NCBI GenBank assembly: GCA_965246925.1
Contig: OZ251994.1
Coordinates: forward strand, 992,001-1,056,000
DNA: 64,000 bases
DNA from: JANPPS01 sp965246925
Lineage (GTDB): Bacteria; Pseudomonadota; Alphaproteobacteria; Acetobacterales; Acetobacteraceae
Direction: 5' to 3'
Part shown: positions 1 to 10,148 of the stretch, piece after piece
How the letters are laid out: each line of letters begins with the position of its first letter
Position numbering within the stretch: position 1 is the stretch's first letter
Position numbers and translations under genes: made by a program
The notes under the pieces: generated by a model
Databases searched by the model: none
Seen by the model: the letters and a program-made list of their open reading frames with translations, nothing else
What the model was told of the DNA's origin: nothing

Positions 1-1919
1 GCATGTTCGGCGACGCGGAGGCGGTGGCCGCGGCGCTGGCGCTGGACTACGTGCGGCTGACCCAGGCCGGCGCCCTGCCCCGGCTGTCCCGTCCGGAGCC
101 CGCTTCGGCGTCGCAGCACATGCTGCTGGATGCCGCGACGCGGGCGAGCCTCGAGATCACGCGCGGGCGGGACGGAACGGAGGCGCATACGCTGCTCGGC
201 GCCGTCCGCCATACCCTGACCGCGCCCGGCGCCCGGCTGCTGGCGCGCTGGCTGGCCGCGCCGTTGCTGGACCCCACTGCCATCGCGGCGCGGCAGGCGG
301 GGTGGGGCTGGCTGCTAGCGGAACGGACCGCACTGGCCGGGCTACGGCAAGCGCTGCGGGGCGTGCCGGATTTAGCGCGGGCGCTGGGGCGGCTCTCGGT
401 CGGGCGTGGAGGGCCGCGCGATTTGGCCGCTGTGCTGCAGGCGGTGCAGGGCGCGGCAGAGGCGGCACAGGCCGTGGCCGGCGGTCCGATGCCGATGCCG
501 GCGACGCCTGATTTGGGCGTGCTGCGCCGGGCACTGGCGGATCCGGTGCCGGCCCGGCTCGATGATGGCGGAGTGATCGCCGCCGGGTTCGATGGCGAGC
601 TGGATGCGGAGCGGGCGCTGCGTGACGATAGCCGCCGGGTGATCGCCGGGCTGGTGCTGGATTATGCGCAGCGCTACGGCGTGGCGTCGCTCAAGATCCG
701 CCATCACGCGCAGCTCGGCTACGTGATCGAGGCGCCGGCCGCGGCGGTGGAGCAGCTCCGCGCGCACCCGGACCTCACGCTCCGTCAAGGCATGGCCAAC
801 GGCGCCCGGTTCGGCAATTCCGAGCTGGCCGAGCTGGACCGGCGGATCAGCGAGGCGGCGGACCGGGCGGCGTCACGGGAGCGCGCGGTGTTCCAGTCCC
901 TGGTGCAGGCCGTGCTGGCCGAGGCCGATGCCCTGGCCCAATGCGCGGATGACCTGGCGGCGCTGGACGTGCTGCAATCCTGCGCCCGGCTTGCGGAGGG
1001 CGGGCGCTGGACACGTCCGCATGTGACCGATGGGGACGCATTTTGCATCCAGGCCGGGCGGCACCCCGTAGTTGAGGCGGCCTTGCAAGGGACCGCCGCG
1101 TTCGTGCCCAACCACACCGACCTCTCGCCGCACCAGCGCGTGTTGCTGCTGACCGGTCCGAACATGGCCGGCAAGAGCACGTATCTGCGCCAGAACGCGC
1201 TGCTGGCCATCCTCGCCCAGGCCGGGCTCCCGGTGCCGGCGGAGCGGGCGGAGATCGGCGTCGTGGACCGGCTGTTCAGCCGGGTCGGCGCCGCCGATGA
1301 CCTGGCGCGCGGGCGCAGCACGTTCATGGTCGAGATGACGGAGACGGCGGCCATCCTGAACCAGGCTGGGCCGCGGTCCCTGGTGATCGTCGACGAGATC
1401 GGGCGCGGCACCAGCACGTTGGACGGATTGGCGATTGCCTGGGCTGTGCTGGAGGCGCTGCACAGCCAGATCCGCTGCCGCACAGTATTCGCGACACATT
1501 TCCATGAACTGGCCGGGCTCACGGCGCAATTGCCGCGGTTGCGCCCACATACCATGCGGGTCAAGGAATGGAGGGGCGGCGTCGTGTTTTTGCATGAAGT
1601 GGCGGAGGGTGCGGCGGGGCGGAGCTGGGGCGTGCACGTGGCGCAACTCGCGGGCGTTCCGGCCCCCACGGTGCGCCGGGCGGCGGCGCTGCTGGGTGCG
1701 CTCGAGCGGGGCGGGCACGGTGCGCGGCTGACGGGCACGGACGACTTGCCGCTGTTCGCGCAAATTATGGAGAACGCGGCACCCCCGGCCACGGACCCGC
1801 TACGGGAAGCGCTGGCGACCCTGCAACCAGACCAGCTTTCTCCGCGGGAGGCGTTAGACGCGCTATACCGGCTGCAATTACTTACTGTTCTAGAACCGGT
1901 AACTCCGTTACCCTCATAA
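1..1919 (+). CDS. mutS: DNA mismatch repair protein MutS (5' end outside window)
   Basis: Recognises mismatches in duplex DNA and uses ATP to recruit MutL. About 638 residues are visible, against 850-900 for the family, so the N-terminal mismatch-binding and connector domains lie left of the window; the ATG at position 3 is probably internal. The visible part starts near the core/lever domain and contains the ABC-type ATPase: Walker A TGPNMAGKST near visible residue 385 and Walker B VIVDEIGRGTST near 460, followed by the FATHFHEL segment. Both nucleotide-binding motifs are intact. glnD starts 2 bases after the stop in the same direction, so the two are probably co-transcribed. Confidence 0.97.
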   Translation, partial: MFGDAEAVAAALALDYVRLTQAGALPRLSRPEPASASQHMLLDAATRASLEITRGRDGTEAHTLLGAVRHTLTAPGARLLARWLAAPLLDPTAIAARQAGWGWLLAERTALAGLRQALRGVPDLARALGRLSVGRGGPRDLAAVLQAVQGAAEAAQAVAGGPMPMPATPDLGVLRRALADPVPARLDDGGVIAAGFDGELDAERALRDDSRRVIAGLVLDYAQRYGVASLKIRHHAQLGYVIEAPAAAVEQLRAHPDLTLRQGMANGARFGNSELAELDRRISEAADRAASRERAVFQSLVQAVLAEADALAQCADDLAALDVLQSCARLAEGGRWTRPHVTDGDAFCIQAGRHPVVEAALQGTAAFVPNHTDLSPHQRVLLLTGPNMAGKSTYLRQNALLAILAQAGLPVPAERAEIGVVDRLFSRVGAADDLARGRSTFMVEMTETAAILNQAGPRSLVIVDEIGRGTSTLDGLAIAWAVLEALHSQIRCRTVFATHFHELAGLTAQLPRLRPHTMRVKEWRGGVVFLHEVAEGAAGRSWGVHVAQLAGVPAPTVRRAAALLGALERGGHGARLTGTDDLPLFAQIMENAAPPATDPLREALATLQPDQLSPREALDALYRLQLLTVLEPVTPLPS

Positions 1920-1921
1920 GT

Positions 1922-4711
1922 ATGCTGAACCCGACTCCCCTTCCGGACCGGACCGAAGACGCAGCCCTCATGCTGCAAGCCGCCCTGCGTGATGCAAATC
2001 CGGTAGCCAACCCCATCAATCGCGACGCCGCGCTCACCATCTTCCGCCGCCACCTGAACCGTATCCAGAACCACGTGCAGCAGCGGTTCGAGCAGGGAGG
2101 GTTGAGCGGCCTCCAAGCCGGGCGGCTCTTGGGGCATCTGATGGACGGCGTGGTGGAGGCGCTGTTCGACCTGTCCTATCGCCTCGTGCCCGGCGACACG
2201 GAACCGCTGGCGATGCTGGCCACCGGCGGTTACGGCCGCGGCGTGCTGGCGCCGTTCAGCGACATCGACCTGCTATTCCTCACCCCGCCGCATCCCACAC
2301 GCCCGACGCTCGCCCGGGTCGAGTTCATGCTGTATTTCCTGTGGGATCTGGGGCTCAAGGTCGGGCACGCCACCCGCTCCGTCAAGGAATGCCGGGAGAA
2401 CGCGATCGGGGACGTGACGATCCGCACCGCGCTCCTGGACGCGCGCCGCCTGGCTGGGGACGCAGCGCTCACGGACGAGTTCCTGGCCCGCTACAAGCAG
2501 GATTGTGAGGAGTCCGGCGCGGGCGGCTTCATCGCCGCCAAGCAGGCCGAGCGCGACGTGCGCCACCGCCGCTATGGCGAGAGTCCGTTCCTGGTGGAGC
2601 CTAATATTAAAGAAGGCCGGGGCGGGCTGCGTGACCTGCAGACGCTGTATTGGATGACCCGCTACGTCTGGGGCGCGATGGTCATGAGCGATCTGGCCGG
2701 CGCCGAAACGCCCAGCGGCGGCGTGCTGACCTCGATGGAGGCCAAGCACGCCAAGCGCAGCTGGGAGTTTCTGTGGACCGTGCGCTTCCACCTGCACTAC
2801 GTCGCCGGGCGGGCGGAGGACCGGCTGACCTTCGACCTCCAGCCGGTGGTCGGCGCACGCATGGGCTATACGCGCCATGGCCGGCAGGATGGCGTCGAGC
2901 GGTTCATGCGCCACTATTTCCTGACCGCGCGGGAGGTCACGCGCCTCACGGCCGTGCTGGAGCCGGCCGTCGTGCGCGCCGCCCTCGGCCCCCCGGCGCT
3001 CGCGCCCGAGACGGATGACGCGCTGGCTGAGGAGGGCTTCGTGCTGGCCGGCGGCAAGCTGCTCTGTGACCGGCACCTCACGTTCGAAAAATACCCGATC
3101 GCGATGCTGCGTATCCTGCAGGTGGCGCGGGACCGCGGGCTCGAGCTGCATCCGTTGGCGATCCGCGCGCTGATCCGGCATGAGCGTCAGGCCATCCTGC
3201 TGCGCAACGACCCGGCGGCCGCGGCGATCTTTCTGGACTTGCTCGCCGGGCAAGACGGCCAGCACTCCCGCGCGCAGGGCGCCCGCTGGATGGCGGTGCT
3301 GAACGAGAGCGGGTTCCTGGGCCGCTGGCTGCCGGATTGGGCCCGGATCGTGGGCCAGATGCAGTTCGATACATATCACGTGTTCACCGTCGATGAACAT
3401 ACCATCGAGGCGCTGCGGGTGCTGAACGCTCTCGAGCGCGGTGAGCTGGCGGAGGTGGCGCCCATCGCCTCCGGCCTGGTCGAGGATCTGCAGTCCCGCC
3501 GCGCCCTATACAGTGCCACCCTGCTGCACGACATCGCCAAGGGCCGGGGCGGGGACCATTCGGAACTCGGGGCCGAAGTCGCGCTGCAGATCGGCCCGGG
3601 GCTGGGGCTCAGCACCGAAGAGACCGAGATGGTCAGCTGGCTGGTGCTGCATCATCTGTTGCTAAGCCAAACGGCATTCAAGCGCGATATCGACGACCCC
3701 AAGACCATCATGGACTTGGCGGATACCATTCAATCACCGGAGCGGCTCAAACTGTTGCTGGTGCTGACGGTGGCCGACATGCGGGCCGTGAGTGCGAAGG
3801 TGTGGAACGGCTGGAAGGCGACCCTACTGCGGGAGCTATATGCGCGCGTGGCGGACGTACTCGCGGGGGGCCTCGCCACCACCGAGCGGGATGTGCGGGT
3901 GACCCGCGCCAAGGAGGCGCTGCTGCCCTATCTGGACGGCTGGACTGGTGAGGAGCGGGCTTTCTTCCTAGGCCTCGGCTATCCCGGCTACTGGCTGAGT
4001 TTCGATCCGGATACACATTACCGGCACGCCAAGCTGATCCGCGACGCCGAGAGCCGGGGTGCACCGCTCACGGTCGATACGCAACCACTGCCGGCGCGGG
4101 CGGTCACGGAGGTGACGGTCTATACCGCCGACCACGCCGGGCTGTTCAGCCGGATCGCGGGGGCGCTGGCGGTGGCGGGCGCCAGCATCGTGGACGCGCG
4201 CATCCATACGCTCACCAACGGCAATGCGCTGGATACATTTTGGATTCAGGACGCGTCGGGCGGTGCGTTCGATGCGCCGCACCGGCTGGCGCGGCTACAG
4301 GTCCTAATCGAACAGGCGCTGTCGGGCCGCCTGGGCCTGGCGGACGAAATCCAGCGTGCGTCGCGGTCGTTGATGGGTCAGCGCATGCGGGCGATCTACG
4401 TGCCGCCGCGGGTGGTGGTGGATAACCGCGCCAGCAACACGCATACCGTGCTGGAGGTCAATGGACGCGACCGCCCCGGCCTGCTGCATGACGTGACCGC
4501 CGCTATCAGCGAGCAGGGTCTTCAGATTGCGTCGGCCCACGTCACCACCTACGGCGTCCGCGCAGTGGACGTCTTCTACGTCAAGGACGTGTTCGGCCTC
4601 AAAGTCGAGAACGAGCGCAAGCTAGTACTTCTGCGCCAAGCCCTCCTCGCCGCCTTACAAGTTCCCGGCGCAGACGAGCCTCGCCCCCGAATGGCGGAGG
4701 CTGCTGCTTAG
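1922..4711 (+). CDS. glnD: bifunctional [protein-PII] uridylyltransferase/uridylyl-removing enzyme
   Basis: Central nitrogen sensor: uridylylates PII proteins when glutamine is low and removes UMP when it is high. The 929-residue protein has all family domains: a nucleotidyltransferase near residues 95-125 (GGYGRGVLAPFSDIDLLFL), an HD hydrolase domain near 480-600 with LHDIAKGRGGDHS around 535, and two C-terminal ACT domains starting near 729 and 841 that bind glutamine. Length is typical. The ATG lies 2 bases after the mutS stop and has no strong Shine-Dalgarno, so translational coupling to mutS is likely. It converges on the cyclic-di-GMP gene downstream with a gap of 14 bases. Confidence 0.97.
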   Translation: MLNPTPLPDRTEDAALMLQAALRDANPVANPINRDAALTIFRRHLNRIQNHVQQRFEQGGLSGLQAGRLLGHLMDGVVEALFDLSYRLVPGDTEPLAMLATGGYGRGVLAPFSDIDLLFLTPPHPTRPTLARVEFMLYFLWDLGLKVGHATRSVKECRENAIGDVTIRTALLDARRLAGDAALTDEFLARYKQDCEESGAGGFIAAKQAERDVRHRRYGESPFLVEPNIKEGRGGLRDLQTLYWMTRYVWGAMVMSDLAGAETPSGGVLTSMEAKHAKRSWEFLWTVRFHLHYVAGRAEDRLTFDLQPVVGARMGYTRHGRQDGVERFMRHYFLTAREVTRLTAVLEPAVVRAALGPPALAPETDDALAEEGFVLAGGKLLCDRHLTFEKYPIAMLRILQVARDRGLELHPLAIRALIRHERQAILLRNDPAAAAIFLDLLAGQDGQHSRAQGARWMAVLNESGFLGRWLPDWARIVGQMQFDTYHVFTVDEHTIEALRVLNALERGELAEVAPIASGLVEDLQSRRALYSATLLHDIAKGRGGDHSELGAEVALQIGPGLGLSTEETEMVSWLVLHHLLLSQTAFKRDIDDPKTIMDLADTIQSPERLKLLLVLTVADMRAVSAKVWNGWKATLLRELYARVADVLAGGLATTERDVRVTRAKEALLPYLDGWTGEERAFFLGLGYPGYWLSFDPDTHYRHAKLIRDAESRGAPLTVDTQPLPARAVTEVTVYTADHAGLFSRIAGALAVAGASIVDARIHTLTNGNALDTFWIQDASGGAFDAPHRLARLQVLIEQALSGRLGLADEIQRASRSLMGQRMRAIYVPPRVVVDNRASNTHTVLEVNGRDRPGLLHDVTAAISEQGLQIASAHVTTYGVRAVDVFYVKDVFGLKVENERKLVLLRQALLAALQVPGADEPRPRMAEAAA

Positions 4712-4725
4712 CGAGGCGGCCGGCC

Positions 4726-6534
4726 TCACTCGGCGGCGATCAGGACGCTGCCGAGGTTTTCGAACCGCGGTTCCGGGGCGGGGCGGCCTAGAAGGTAGCC
4801 CTGGGCCATGGGGCAGCCATGCTGGTGCAGAAAACTCAGTTGCTCCTGCGTCTCCACCCCTTCAGCACAGATCAGGACGCCGATGTCCTTGCCCAGTTCG
4901 ATGACCGACCGGGCGATCGCCTCGGCGCGGGAGCTGCGTCCAATGTTGCGGATGAAAGTGCGATCCAGCTTCACCCGGTCGAAGTCGAACTCCTCCAGGC
5001 TACCGAGGGCGGAGAAGCCATTGCCGAAATCGTCTAGCGCCACTTGCACGCCCAAGTGATGCAGTTCACCGATCCGCCGCCGGGCGAGGTCGGGGCGCTC
5101 CATCGCCATCCGCTCCGTCACCTCGAGCACTAACCGGCCGGGCGCCAGGCCCGTGCTTGCCAACACGCGGCGCACCAGATCGCTGAGTTCGCGCGAGCAG
5201 AAAGAGGAGGGTGTCATGTTGACGTTCACCGGCATTGGCGTTGGCCACGCCGCGGCCGCCCGGCATGCCGTCTCTAGCACCCAAGTATCGATCTGCCAGG
5301 CAAGCCCGGCCTCTTCACCGACGGCGATGAAGATTTCCGGGGAGACTGGCCCATGCCCCGGCCGGGTCCAGCGCAGCAATGCCTCATGACCGCCACCCTC
5401 GCCGGTGACGAGGTGAACCGTCGGCTGCCAATGCAGGGTGAATTGCCGGGAGGCGACTGCCCGGCGCAGGTCTTCTGCCAGGCCGCTACGATGCAGGATA
5501 CTTGGCGCATGCTGGTGCGCCCCCATCGCCGTTGCGCGGCCAGCTCCCTTCGCGCGGTAGAGAGCAGCATCCGCCGCCCGCAATAGAGTGGGACCGTCCG
5601 AGCCGTGCATCGGCGCGAGGGCGAAGCCGATCGAGGCGCCGATATTGGCCACCTGACCCTCGATCATCATGGGGTCCTTGAACATCGTCAGCAGCCGCTC
5701 CGCCACCGCCTGCGGACCGCCAGGCTCGAGTGGGCTGCGGAGCAGGATCGCGAATTCATCCCCGCCTAGCCGGGCCACGGTGTCCGTATCCCGGACGGCC
5801 CGGCGCAGCATGCTGGCGGTTTGTTGCAGCACGCTGTCCCCGGCGGCGTGGCCCAGCAAGTCGTTCACCGCCTTGAACCGGTCCAGATCGACGCAAATCA
5901 CGGCGCAGGGCTGGCCTTCGCGCGCGTGGTGTGCGGCGTCCTGAACCGCCGGGTCGAACAGCGCGCGGTTGGCGAGGCCAGTGAGCGGATCGTGCCACGC
6001 GGCACGGCGAAGACGGACATTGCTGAGATGAAGGTCCATGACGCAGCCGACACCGGTCGCCAGATCCGCCAGGCGCTGCCGCTCATCATCGGTCATGACG
6101 CGCGCGTTGGTGTCGAGTATGCAAATGGTGCCAAGCGCATGGCCGCCGGGCGACACGATGGGAGCGCCGGCATAAAACCGCAGCTCCGGCCCTTCGGCCA
6201 CGAACGGGCTATCGGCGAACCGCTCATCCTTGGACAGATCCTCCACGACCATCACCTCCGATGGCTTCTGAATCGCCCAATTACAGAACGCTAGGTTGCG
6301 CGGCACCGAGGGGAAATCGATCCCGACGCTGGCCTTATACCAGCATCGGTCCCCGTCCAGCAGCGACACGGTCGAGACAGGGACGTTATACAGCTGGGCG
6401 GCCAGGCGCACGAAGACGTCGAACCGCTTATCAGGCGGAGTATCGAGGATCTCATAGGACAGAAGGGCCGCAAGCCGTTCCAGCTCATCATGGCGATCGC
6501 CTGGCTGATCTACTTCCGTATCGAGTTTCGGCAT
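4726..6534 (-). CDS. GAF-GGDEF-EAL cyclic-di-GMP turnover protein
   Basis: Predicted cytoplasmic sensor that makes and/or breaks cyclic-di-GMP. The 602 residues are a GAF domain (about 22-170), a GGDEF domain (about 175-340) with GGDEF intact at 257-261, and an EAL domain (about 350-595) with EAL at 384-386, DDFGNG at 501-506, and the later Lys, AEGVET and Gln-containing segments present. RDTD at 248-251 lies five residues before GGDEF, the place of the product-inhibition I-site. Neither catalytic domain shows obvious decay, so which activity dominates cannot be told from sequence. No membrane segment is seen. It follows the helicase gene in the same direction after 84 bases and may share its transcript. 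Confidence 0.93.
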   Translation of the reverse strand: MPKLDTEVDQPGDRHDELERLAALLSYEILDTPPDKRFDVFVRLAAQLYNVPVSTVSLLDGDRCWYKASVGIDFPSVPRNLAFCNWAIQKPSEVMVVEDLSKDERFADSPFVAEGPELRFYAGAPIVSPGGHALGTICILDTNARVMTDDERQRLADLATGVGCVMDLHLSNVRLRRAAWHDPLTGLANRALFDPAVQDAAHHAREGQPCAVICVDLDRFKAVNDLLGHAAGDSVLQQTASMLRRAVRDTDTVARLGGDEFAILLRSPLEPGGPQAVAERLLTMFKDPMMIEGQVANIGASIGFALAPMHGSDGPTLLRAADAALYRAKGAGRATAMGAHQHAPSILHRSGLAEDLRRAVASRQFTLHWQPTVHLVTGEGGGHEALLRWTRPGHGPVSPEIFIAVGEEAGLAWQIDTWVLETACRAAAAWPTPMPVNVNMTPSSFCSRELSDLVRRVLASTGLAPGRLVLEVTERMAMERPDLARRRIGELHHLGVQVALDDFGNGFSALGSLEEFDFDRVKLDRTFIRNIGRSSRAEAIARSVIELGKDIGVLICAEGVETQEQLSFLHQHGCPMAQGYLLGRPAPEPRFENLGSVLIAAE

Positions 6535-6618
6535 TATGGTCCTGCAATCAATGCAAACAAACGTACTTGAACCACCGGAGGTTGCAAAGCATAGATTGTT
6601 AGTATGTTTCTGCTTAAG

Positions 6619-8310
6619 TCAGCCCCGCGCCGCCCGCGGCGCCTTCCGGCTCGAAAACGACCGGCCCGGCCGCGGACCGGACGTGCGGGATTCAGCGCCG
6701 GCGGTGGACGGCTCGATCCGCGCCTCCCCCTCCCCGGAATGTCGCACCTTGTCCGCGAACCGCTCGGCCGCGTCGGCCATGATCTCGAATCTGCTGTCGG
6801 TATCGAAGATACGAATGGCGCCGATGTCGGCCTTAGTCACGCCGCCCAGGCGGCAGATCAGCGGGATCAGCCATTTCGGATCCGCATTGCTACGCCGGCC
6901 CACGGTCACGCGGAACCAGGCGCCCCCGCCGGCCGTCCGTTGCGGCTCACGCTCGGGTCGGACGAAGCGGGCGTTGGGGTCCTGCTTCAGGGCCGGGGGC
7001 GCGTCGAACTGCTCCTCGGGCGCAGGCATCCGGGCGCGGGCCATGCGGACCAGCGCGGCCGCGACCCATTCCGCGGGCCGGCCATCCAACAGCATGCGGC
7101 CGAGGACCAGGTCCTCCTCACCGGGCTCCTCGGCTAAAATGGGTTCGGCCAACAAACGTTCCTGGTCACGCGAGCGGATCAGCTCGGCACTGGGCGGGTC
7201 GCTCCAGCCGGCGTCAAGCCCCGCGGCGGTCAGCAATTGTTCGGCCCGGCGGCGCTTGGGATAGGGTACCAACAGCACGGACGTGCCCTTACGGCCGGCG
7301 CGCCCCGTCCGCCCGCTTCGGTGCAGCAGCGTCTCCTTGTTGGTCGGCAAATCCGCGTGGATGACGAGGTCGAGGTCGGGCAGATCCAGCCCTCGCGCCG
7401 CCACGTCGGTCGCGACGCACACGCGGGACCGGCCATCCCGCAAGGATTGCAGCGCAGTCGTACGCTCATGCTGGCTAAGCTCACCGGACAGCGCGACTGC
7501 ATCGAACCCCCGCTCCATCAGCCGCCCATGCAGGCGCCGCACGCCTTCACGCGTGGCACAGAACACCAGGCTCGCCCGGCTCTCGAAGTAGCGCAGCACG
7601 TTCACCGCCGCCCGCTCCGCATCGTGCGGCGCCATGGTCACCGCGCGGTACTCGATGTCACGGTGCGGCTCACGGGCGCCGCCCACGTCGATCCTAAGCG
7701 CATCCCGCTGATACCGCCGGGCGAGCGAGGCGATTTCCTTGGCGATGGTCGCGGAAAACAGCAGGGTGCGGCGCTGTTCGGACGGCGTCGCATCCAGGAT
7801 GAATTCGAGGTCTTCCCGGAACCCGAGATCCAGCATCTCGTCGGCTTCATCCAACACGGCGGCGCGCAACGAGGACAGGTCCAGCCGCCCGCGCTCGAGA
7901 TGGTCGCGCAACCGCCCCGGCGTGCCCACTACGATATGGCAACCGCCCGCCAGCACCCGCTGTTCTGCCCGGCTGTCCATGCCGCCGACGCAGGACGCGA
8001 TCTTGGCGCCAGTCTGGGCATAAAGCCAGGCGAGCTCGCCCTGCACCTGCATCGCCAGTTCTCGCGTGGGTGCGATCACCAAGGCGAGCGGGGCGGCGGC
8101 GCGGCCGAACCTCTCTTCGCCGCCCAGCAGCGTGGGGGCGAGCGCCAGCCCATACGCCACGGTTTTGCCCGATCCAGTCTGGGCCGAGACCAGCAGATCC
8201 CTTTCGGCGGCCTCATCGACCAGCACGGCGGTCTGCACACTCGTGGGCTCGGCATAATCCCGGACGGCAAGGGCGCGTGCGAGGGCAGGATTCAAGGACG
8301 GAAACGGCAT
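6619..8310 (-). CDS. DEAD-box ATP-dependent RNA helicase with DbpA-type C-terminal domain
   Basis: RNA helicase, probably acting on ribosomal RNA or structured mRNA. The 563-residue protein has motif I SAQTGSGKT, motif II DEADEMLD, motif III SAT and motif VI HRSGRTGRAGRKG in the usual order. Residues from about 455 to 535 resemble the DbpA RNA-binding domain (RVTVGRRSNADPKWLIPLIC, then GAIRIFDTDSRFEIM). DbpA binds 23S rRNA hairpin 92, but conservation of that target here is inference. The tail after 535 is low complexity. The ATG opens a typical helicase start (MPFPSLNPALARAL). The 461 bases upstream, shared with the divergent transporter operon, hold its promoter. Confidence 0.93.
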   Translation of the reverse strand: MPFPSLNPALARALAVRDYAEPTSVQTAVLVDEAAERDLLVSAQTGSGKTVAYGLALAPTLLGGEERFGRAAAPLALVIAPTRELAMQVQGELAWLYAQTGAKIASCVGGMDSRAEQRVLAGGCHIVVGTPGRLRDHLERGRLDLSSLRAAVLDEADEMLDLGFREDLEFILDATPSEQRRTLLFSATIAKEIASLARRYQRDALRIDVGGAREPHRDIEYRAVTMAPHDAERAAVNVLRYFESRASLVFCATREGVRRLHGRLMERGFDAVALSGELSQHERTTALQSLRDGRSRVCVATDVAARGLDLPDLDLVIHADLPTNKETLLHRSGRTGRAGRKGTSVLLVPYPKRRRAEQLLTAAGLDAGWSDPPSAELIRSRDQERLLAEPILAEEPGEEDLVLGRMLLDGRPAEWVAAALVRMARARMPAPEEQFDAPPALKQDPNARFVRPEREPQRTAGGGAWFRVTVGRRSNADPKWLIPLICRLGGVTKADIGAIRIFDTDSRFEIMADAAERFADKVRHSGEGEARIEPSTAGAESRTSGPRPGRSFSSRKAPRAARG

Positions 8311-8771
8311 GGGGAACCTGACAGAAAAAGGGAGGCGTGCGCATGACGTGCCGTTTCGGCGGATGCACGACGTTCGGATATTCAGGTGTATCTAGGCTGG
8401 ACGCGGGCTGAACGCTACCGCCGCCGGGAACAAGCACAGCGTAGCCACCGATTGGATAGGCCAACGTCTCCAACTGCAACCGGGCCTACCGCAGCCACTT
8501 GCATACTGGCGCCTGGCCAGGCAACGCTCGACCAAGCGCGGGAGCCACCGACCCCATACGTCAATGCACCTCGACCAGCACGGCGCCGGTTTGATGCAGC
8601 GCACAACGCAACAGAGTGTCACTCACACGCTTCCTCCGGGCTAGACACCCCGTCTGCCTTGATTATGCTTCGGCGCACCCGTGTGCCCAAGCCGCTCCGG
8701 GGCCTCAGGCTCCCGACGATCGTTGCGTGAACAAAGGCCGGCTTGCAGAGACCGGCAAATGGAGGAACAGG
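8311..8771. promoter_or_regulatory. intergenic region between divergent helicase and polyol transporter operon
   Basis: 461 bases without a supportable gene. It must contain the promoters of the leftward helicase gene and the rightward transporter operon. Long open frames here are GC-driven; the frame entering the substrate-binding protein from 8616 has no export signal until the internal ATG at 8772, so it is treated as leader. I see no clear operator palindrome or riboswitch. Confidence 0.45.
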
Positions 8772-10127
8772 ATGCGATCCCTACGACACACCGTGAGCGC
8801 CGCAATCATGCTGCTGGCCAGCGCGGCGGCAACCAGCGGGGCCGCTCGGGCCGAGACCTGGGACGTGGCCAAGGCGGCCGCACCCTACAAGGGCACCAAG
8901 CTCAACGTCATCTTCCTCGACCGGCCCGGCTACCGCGCCATCATCACCTTGCTACCCGAATTCGAGAAGCAGACCGGCATCAAGATCAATTACGAGATCG
9001 TTCCCTACGAAAACACCCGCGAGAAAGAGGTACTCAACTTCAACTCGCAAGGCGACCTTTCGATCGCGCTGGTCGATCTCGTCTGGATCGGCGAGTTCGC
9101 CGAAAACAAGTGGATCCTCCCGATCGACACCTTCGCCAAGGATACGTCGATCACCGACCCGAACCTGAACCTCAAAGGGTTCTTTCCGCTGCTGCTCGAC
9201 GCGTTCGGCTCCTGGGGCGGTAAGACCTATGGCCTCCCGTTCGACAATTACTCCGGCCTGCTCTTCTACAATAAGTGCATGCTGAAGGAGGCCGGCTTCG
9301 ACAAGCCGCCGGCCACCTGGGACGAACTGGCCAACGTCTATGCGCCAAAGCTGACCGACCCCAGCAAGAAGCAGTACGGCTACGCGCTACAATCCCTGCG
9401 CGGCGAGACCCAGTCTGCCGACAGCTTCATGCGGGTGCTCTGGCCGGCTGGCGGATCGTTGCTGGACAAGACGTTCCATTCCAACCTCGGCAGCAAGGAG
9501 AGCCAGGCAGGCCTACAATTCCGGCAGAACCTGATGAAATACATGCCGCCGGGCGTCGTCAGTTGGGATCATGCGGAGGCCGTCAACGCCTTTGCACAGA
9601 ACCAGGTGGCGATGATCACCGAATGGTCGGCCTTCTACCCGACGCTGACCGACCCAAAAACCTCCAAGGTCGGCGATTGCCTGGGTGTCGCGCCAGAGCC
9701 GAGCGGCTCGGCTGGGCGGCTGCCCGCCCTCGGCGGCTTCTCGCTCGCCGTCGCGGCGCAGGCTCCCGAGAAGGAGCAGAAGGCCGCCTGGATCTTCATC
9801 CAGTGGGCGACCTCCGAGGCGATCGCGAAGCCCTTCGTCGACGCCGGTGGCGTGTCCGGCCGGATGGCCGTCTACGAGGACCCGTCCGTCAAGTCCAAGT
9901 ATCAATTCGTCGAGCCGATGGTGGCCTCGTGGCAGAAAGGCGTGCCGGAGTTCCGCCCGCGCTTCCCAGCCTGGCCAGAAGTGTCCGAGGTCATCGGCGA
10001 GTTCGGTTCGAAGATGATGCTGAACGAGGTCACCGTCGAGCAGGGCGCCAAAGAGATCGGCACGAGGATGGAAGCCATCCTGAAAAAAGAAGGCTATTAC
10101 GACGGCAAGAAGTCATTTCTGCAATAG
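8772..10127 (+). CDS. sugar/polyol ABC transporter substrate-binding protein (family 1)
   Basis: Periplasmic binding protein of a CUT1-type importer. The 451-residue product has a Sec signal peptide (MRSLRHTVSAAIMLLASAAA, cleavage likely after ARA at residue 27) and then a bilobed family-1 binding protein. The ATG at 8772 is chosen because GGAGG lies 6 bases upstream and the signal peptide starts there; an upstream frame to 8616 would bury it. Downstream come two permeases, an ATPase, an SDR and a zinc-dependent polyol dehydrogenase, the layout of sorbitol/mannitol (Smo-type) systems. A polyol ligand is inferred from those neighbours; the exact sugar alcohol is unknown. Confidence 0.9.
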   Translation: MRSLRHTVSAAIMLLASAAATSGAARAETWDVAKAAAPYKGTKLNVIFLDRPGYRAIITLLPEFEKQTGIKINYEIVPYENTREKEVLNFNSQGDLSIALVDLVWIGEFAENKWILPIDTFAKDTSITDPNLNLKGFFPLLLDAFGSWGGKTYGLPFDNYSGLLFYNKCMLKEAGFDKPPATWDELANVYAPKLTDPSKKQYGYALQSLRGETQSADSFMRVLWPAGGSLLDKTFHSNLGSKESQAGLQFRQNLMKYMPPGVVSWDHAEAVNAFAQNQVAMITEWSAFYPTLTDPKTSKVGDCLGVAPEPSGSAGRLPALGGFSLAVAAQAPEKEQKAAWIFIQWATSEAIAKPFVDAGGVSGRMAVYEDPSVKSKYQFVEPMVASWQKGVPEFRPRFPAWPEVSEVIGEFGSKMMLNEVTVEQGAKEIGTRMEAILKKEGYYDGKKSFLQ

Positions 10128-10148
10128 TTCGACTGCACGCCGCCCAAA

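Noticed and set aside
785..2137. 450-residue minus-strand frame opposite mutS and glnD
   Set aside because: No domain, Ser/Arg-rich composition, and antisense to intact catalytic motifs.
2273..3400. 375-residue minus-strand frame opposite glnD
   Set aside because: No recognisable domain and opposite the conserved HD and nucleotidyltransferase domains.
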